Below are positions 24,800-28,153 of a stretch of DNA of 28,153 nucleotides, piece after piece. The stretch is from the NCBI GenBank assembly GCA_002413395.1, contig DHWX01000130.1, positions 8,895 to 37,047 of the forward strand, read 5' to 3'. The notes below the pieces were generated by a model. That model was not told the origin of the DNA and ran no database searches. It saw only the letters and a list, made by a program, of their open reading frames with translations. Positions within the stretch are counted from its first letter, which is position 1. Each line of letters opens with the position of its first letter. The translations under genes were made by a program, and so were the position numbers. Origin of the DNA: Polaromonas sp. UBA5171. GTDB taxonomy: Bacteria > Pseudomonadota > Gammaproteobacteria > Burkholderiales > Burkholderiaceae_C.

Positions 24800-26767
24800 T
24801 TGTCCGCTTTCCCCTCGTTCCCTATTTTCAGGCTTGGCCCCTTGTCCTCTTTGACCGTTTCCATTTCTTCGCCTCACCCGACGCCGCTGGAAGTGCTCGG
24901 CCAGGTTTTTGGCTATCAACATTTCCGCGGCCCGCAAGAAGCCATTGTGGAACATGTGGTGGCCGGCGGCGATGCGCTGGTGCTGATGCCCACGGGCGGC
25001 GGCAAGTCGCTGTGTTACCAGATTCCAGCCATCGTGCGGCAAAACGCCGGCCACGGCGTAACCATTGTCATCTCGCCACTGATTGCGCTGATGCATGATC
25101 AGGTCGGCGCGCTGCTTGAGGCCGGTGTGTCCGCCGCGTTTTTGAATTCGACGCAAACTTTTGAAGAAGGCAACCAGCTTGAAAAGCGGCTGCTGCGCAA
25201 CGAGCTGACGCTACTGTACGCCGCGCCCGAACGCATCAACACGCCGCGCATGCGAGGCCTGCTGGCGTCGCTGCACGAGCGCGGTCTGCTCAGCCTGTTT
25301 GCGATAGACGAGGCGCACTGCGTGAGCCAGTGGGGCCACGACTTCCGGCCCGAATACCGCAGTTTGAGCCTGCTGCACGAAACTTTCCCCGATGTGCCGC
25401 GCATGGCGCTGACCGCCACCGCCGATGCACTGACGCGGCAGGACATGATCGAGCGGCTCAAGCTGGAAGACGCGCGCGAGTTTGTCAGCAGCTTTGACCG
25501 ACCCAACATCCGCTACACCATCGTCGAAAAGACCGACCCGACGCGCCAACTACTGCGCTTTATCGAGTCTGAGCACCATGGCGAGGCCGGTATTGTGTAC
25601 TGCCAGTCGCGCAAGCGGGTGGAAGAAATCGCCGACACCTTGCTAGGTGCCGGCATCAAGGCGATGGCCTACCACGCCGGACTGGACTCGGCCCTGCGCC
25701 AGCAGCGGCAGGACCGCTTTTTGCGCGAAGACGGCCTGGTCATGGTGGCCACGATTGCCTTCGGCATGGGCATTGACAAGCCCGATGTGCGCTTTGTCGC
25801 CCACCTGGACATGCCGAAAAACATTGAAGGCTATTACCAAGAAACCGGCCGGGCCGGACGCGATGGCCAGAGCGCCGACGCGTGGATGATGTACGGCCTG
25901 CAAGACGTGGTGAACCAGCGCCGCATGATAGACACCAGCGAGGTCGCCAGCGAAGAGTTCAAGCAGGTGATGCGCGGCAAGCTCGATGCGCTCTTGAGCC
26001 TGGCCGAAGACACGCGCTGCCGCCGTGTCAGCCTGCTGCATTACTTTGGCGAAGACAGTCAGCCCTGCAGAAATTGCGACAACTGTTTGAATCCGCCGGA
26101 AGTATGGGACGCCACCGAGGCGGCCCGCAAGATGCTCAGTTGCATCTACCGCGTGCAGCAGATGAGCGGCATCAGCTTTGGCGCGGGTCACCTGATGGAC
26201 ATCCTGCGCGGCAAAGCCACCGAAAAAGTCGTGCAATACGGCCATGGCCAGCTCAGCACCTTCGGCATTGGCGCAGACCTGGCCGAGGCGCAGTGGCGCA
26301 GCGTGCTGCGCCAGCTGATTGCAAATAACATAGTGCGCGTGAACGCCGAAGCTTTCAATACCCTGCAGCTCATGCCCGATGCCCGTCAGGTGCTCAAAGG
26401 CGAGGCCAGCGTGCTGCTGCGCCAACAATCGCTGGCCAGCAAGGCCGACCGGCCCGGGCGGGGCAGCAAAAAATCAGTCAAGACCTCGGTCAAGGGTCTG
26501 GCCGAAGCTTCGCTCAACGCCGGAGCGCTGGAACGGCTGGCCCACCTCAAAGCATGGCGCGCCGAAGTGGCGCGCGAACACAACCTGCCAGCATTTGTGA
26601 TTTTTCACGACGCCACACTGCGCGCCATTGCCGAGCAGGCACCGAAAAGTCTGTACGAGTTGGAAGATATCAGCGGCATGGGCACCAAAAAGCTGCAGGC
26701 CTATGGTGCCGAGGTGCTTCGGGTTTGCGCACCCACAGGCGCCGCACCAGTTTCGCATGCGTCGTGA
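24800..26767 (+). CDS. recQ: ATP-dependent DNA helicase RecQ
   Basis: A ~655-residue 3'-5' helicase with the full RecQ architecture. Motif I PTGGGKS is at 64-70, the DEAH box at 170-173 followed by CVSQWGHDFRPEY, and the Q-E-T-G-R-A-G-R-D-G motif VI near 347-356. Zinc-binding cysteines are at 407, 423, 426 and 429. A winged-helix RQC region and a C-terminal HRDC domain (about 570-650, ending GMGTKKLQAYGAEVLRVC) follow. It unwinds DNA in recombinational repair. No in-frame ATG exists between the upstream TAG (24758-24760) and the helicase core, so a non-ATG start is needed. TTG at 24800 is the earliest possibility; TTG at 24842 or 24851 would also keep the TPLEVLGQVFGY opening. Numbering here uses 24800. 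Confidence 0.93.
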   Translation: MSAFPSFPIFRLGPLSSLTVSISSPHPTPLEVLGQVFGYQHFRGPQEAIVEHVVAGGDALVLMPTGGGKSLCYQIPAIVRQNAGHGVTIVISPLIALMHDQVGALLEAGVSAAFLNSTQTFEEGNQLEKRLLRNELTLLYAAPERINTPRMRGLLASLHERGLLSLFAIDEAHCVSQWGHDFRPEYRSLSLLHETFPDVPRMALTATADALTRQDMIERLKLEDAREFVSSFDRPNIRYTIVEKTDPTRQLLRFIESEHHGEAGIVYCQSRKRVEEIADTLLGAGIKAMAYHAGLDSALRQQRQDRFLREDGLVMVATIAFGMGIDKPDVRFVAHLDMPKNIEGYYQETGRAGRDGQSADAWMMYGLQDVVNQRRMIDTSEVASEEFKQVMRGKLDALLSLAEDTRCRRVSLLHYFGEDSQPCRNCDNCLNPPEVWDATEAARKMLSCIYRVQQMSGISFGAGHLMDILRGKATEKVVQYGHGQLSTFGIGADLAEAQWRSVLRQLIANNIVRVNAEAFNTLQLMPDARQVLKGEASVLLRQQSLASKADRPGRGSKKSVKTSVKGLAEASLNAGALERLAHLKAWRAEVAREHNLPAFVIFHDATLRAIAEQAPKSLYELEDISGMGTKKLQAYGAEVLRVCAPTGAAPVSHAS

Positions 26768-26790
26768 ATCGGGCGGATGCAGCCAACGCC

Positions 26791-26812
26791 GCGCATAGGG
26801 TTATGCGCTTTT
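26791..26812 (+). terminator. intrinsic terminator of recQ
   Basis: A perfect 7-bp stem, GCGCATA / TATGCGC with a GGGT loop, is followed by TTTT. It begins 24 bases after the recQ stop. The T-run is short, so termination may be incomplete. Confidence 0.7.
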
Positions 26813-26887
26813 CGCAAGGGGGTTTTCTGTATGGGTAGGGGCTTGCCCTAGCTTGGATCAGACAAAACCGGGGTTAGGATTCCCGTC

Positions 26888-26904
26888 TTGGCACGTATCG
26901 TGCT
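26888..26904 (+). promoter_or_regulatory. sigma-54 (RpoN) promoter of the amino-acid binding protein gene
   Basis: TTGGCACGTATCGTGCT matches TGGCACG-N4-TTGCW at every position except G for T in the -12 box, with exact spacing. Transcription would start near 26915, giving a 45-base leader to the ATG at 26960. The -12 box GTGCT is the same variant as in the porin-glnK-amtB promoter. No convincing NtrC enhancer is visible upstream. Confidence 0.82.
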
Positions 26905-26959
26905 GATATCGTCCCGACATTGTCCTGATGCTGGAACATTTACCCACTGGAGAAACCTC

Positions 26960-28000
26960 ATGCTCAAATTTGCAAAGAAACATGGACTCACTGTCTTGGC
27001 AGCCACTGGTCTGACCATTGCCGTCATGACCCCCGCCCATGCCGGCAAGACCCTGGACGGCATCAGGGCTCGGGGTCAGGTCGTTTGCGGTGTCAACACC
27101 GGACTGGCGGGCTTTGGTGCTGCCGATTCGACTGGCACATGGACCGGCCTGGATGTGGATGTGTGCCGCGCGATTGCTGCCGCCACGTTGGGCGGCGCTG
27201 AAAAAGTGAAGTACGTCCCACTAAACGCCCAGCAACGCTTCACTGCGTTGCAGTCTGGTGAAATTGATGTACTGTCACGCAACACCACTTTCACCCTGAC
27301 CCGCGATGCGTCGTTGGGCTTGAATGACACGGCTGTCACGTATTACGACGGCCAAGGCTTCATGGTGCCGGTCAAGAGCAAAATCAAGAGTGCCAAGCAA
27401 CTCAAAGGCCAGACCGTGTGCGTGCAGTCCGGCACCACCACCGAGAAAAACCTGACCGACTATTCCAAGGCCAACAACCTCAACATCAAGCCGGTGGTGT
27501 TTGAAAAACTCGAAGCCGCTGAAAACGCCTACTTCACCGGCCGCTGCATCGCCTACACCACGGATGCCTCGGGCTTGGCCTCCACCCGCAACAAAGTCGC
27601 CAAGGATCCCAAGGAACATGTCATCCTGCCTGAGTTGATCTCCAAGGAACCTCTGGGCCCGATGGTGCGCCGTGGTGATGACGAGTGGTTTGCCATTGTG
27701 AAATGGGTAATCTACGGCTTGCTGGAATCTGAAGAATACGGCATTACCCAGGCCAACGTGGACGCCCTCAAGGCCACCAGCAAGGACCCCGTGGTGCAAC
27801 GCATTCTGGGCACCGCGGAAGACTCCGGCAAGCTGCTCGGTCTGGACAAGGACTGGATGGCCCGCGCCATCAAGGCTACCGGCAACTATGGCGAAATCTT
27901 CGAACGCAATGTTGGCCCTAAATCAGCTTTGGGTCTGCCCCGCGGTGTCAACAATCAGTGGAACAAGGGCGGCCTGATGTACGCTTTGCCGATTCGTTAA
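26960..28000 (+). CDS. aapJ: polar/general L-amino acid ABC transporter substrate-binding protein (AapJ-like)
   Basis: A 346-residue periplasmic protein of the SBP_bac_3 family. The signal peptide is cut after Ala28 (AHA-GK). The mature part carries the AapJ hallmark GVNTGLAGFGAADSTGTWTG, then LNAQQRFTALQSGEIDVLSRNTT, and ends YALPIR. The ATG at 26960 is used because GGAG stands eight bases ahead and a canonical signal peptide follows; the frame also runs upstream through the sigma-54 promoter, which cannot be coding. AapJ delivers a broad range of L-amino acids to the AapQMP permease/ATPase, whose genes would be expected just past the window edge. Nitrogen-limitation control is indicated by the sigma-54 promoter. 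Confidence 0.92.
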   Translation: MLKFAKKHGLTVLAATGLTIAVMTPAHAGKTLDGIRARGQVVCGVNTGLAGFGAADSTGTWTGLDVDVCRAIAAATLGGAEKVKYVPLNAQQRFTALQSGEIDVLSRNTTFTLTRDASLGLNDTAVTYYDGQGFMVPVKSKIKSAKQLKGQTVCVQSGTTTEKNLTDYSKANNLNIKPVVFEKLEAAENAYFTGRCIAYTTDASGLASTRNKVAKDPKEHVILPELISKEPLGPMVRRGDDEWFAIVKWVIYGLLESEEYGITQANVDALKATSKDPVVQRILGTAEDSGKLLGLDKDWMARAIKATGNYGEIFERNVGPKSALGLPRGVNNQWNKGGLMYALPIR

Positions 28001-28022
28001 GCCGCCGCCGAGCGCACTACCA

Positions 28023-28063
28023 CGCCGCCTGGCATCGCATCTGCGATTCATGCGGCGCTTTTT
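28023..28063 (+). terminator. terminator-like hairpin after the amino-acid binding protein gene
   Basis: Outer arms CGCCGC/GCGGCG and inner arms ATCGCA/TGCGAT form a two-part stem, followed by C and TTTTT. It begins 23 bases after the stop codon. Such hairpins often sit between a highly expressed binding protein and its permease genes, allowing partial read-through. Confidence 0.7.
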
Positions 28064-28153
28064 GAGCATCCCGACCGATGCCCGTCGTGTTTCCCATCGA
28101 ATCGCCGCAGGGCGCGAAGCACAATGTTATTCGAAAACTCCTCCCAAGAAAAG

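Noticed and set aside
26791..26808. GCGCATA/TATGCGC palindrome as an NtrC enhancer for the AapJ-like gene
   Set aside because: It lacks the CACC/GGTG core; a following T-run and position after recQ fit a terminator better.

Overview
The window looks like chromosomal DNA of a high-GC betaproteobacterium, most probably a member of the Comamonadaceae (Rhodoferax/Polaromonas/Acidovorax-like). I infer this from protein character, the two-gene form of cobalamin-dependent methionine synthase, and the porin-glnK-amtB nitrogen operon. No database search was possible. I see no tRNA, rRNA, CRISPR array, intact insertion sequence or phage gene.

Region 1 (1-14860) is a catabolic island for an acyl-CoA-type substrate. 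A minus-strand operon runs from 8961 down to 742: fused enoyl-CoA hydratase/3-hydroxyacyl-CoA dehydrogenase, thiolase, SDR dehydrogenase, acyl-CoA dehydrogenase, acyl-CoA ligase and zinc alcohol dehydrogenase. A partial SMP-30/gluconolactonase gene follows at the window edge. Divergent from this operon is a second, 601-residue acyl-CoA dehydrogenase, and convergent with that an IclR regulator. Two near-identical 15-17 bp palindromes (TTCTGCA-N-TGCAGAA) sit one in front of each divergent gene and are probably operators. Next comes a Liv-type ABC transporter (two ATPases and a binding protein). The island looks eroded: the operon acyl-CoA dehydrogenase has two frameshifts, and the livM permease survives only as its C-terminal part, abutting the 5' end of iclR, with no livH in sight.

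Region 2 (14860-18125) is a nitrogen-scavenging operon on the minus strand: a TorF-type porin, PII protein GlnK and ammonium transporter AmtB. It is preceded by a well-matched sigma-54 promoter and an NtrC-like enhancer and ends in an intrinsic terminator.

Region 3 (18166-26767) is housekeeping: ComM/YifB AAA ATPase, a membrane-anchored glycine-zipper protein, methionine synthase split over two genes, and RecQ helicase. A perfect palindrome of REP type lies inside the metH catalytic gene and adds about 14 residues in frame. A possible diverged relative lies between glnK and amtB.

Region 4 (26768-28153) holds a polar amino-acid ABC transporter binding protein (AapJ-like) with its own sigma-54 promoter and a terminator-like hairpin after it. 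Nitrogen control therefore appears at two separate places.

I found no clearly novel multi-gene system. The most useful observations are the decay of the catabolic island, the paired operators, the two sigma-54 promoters and the palindrome inserted in metH.
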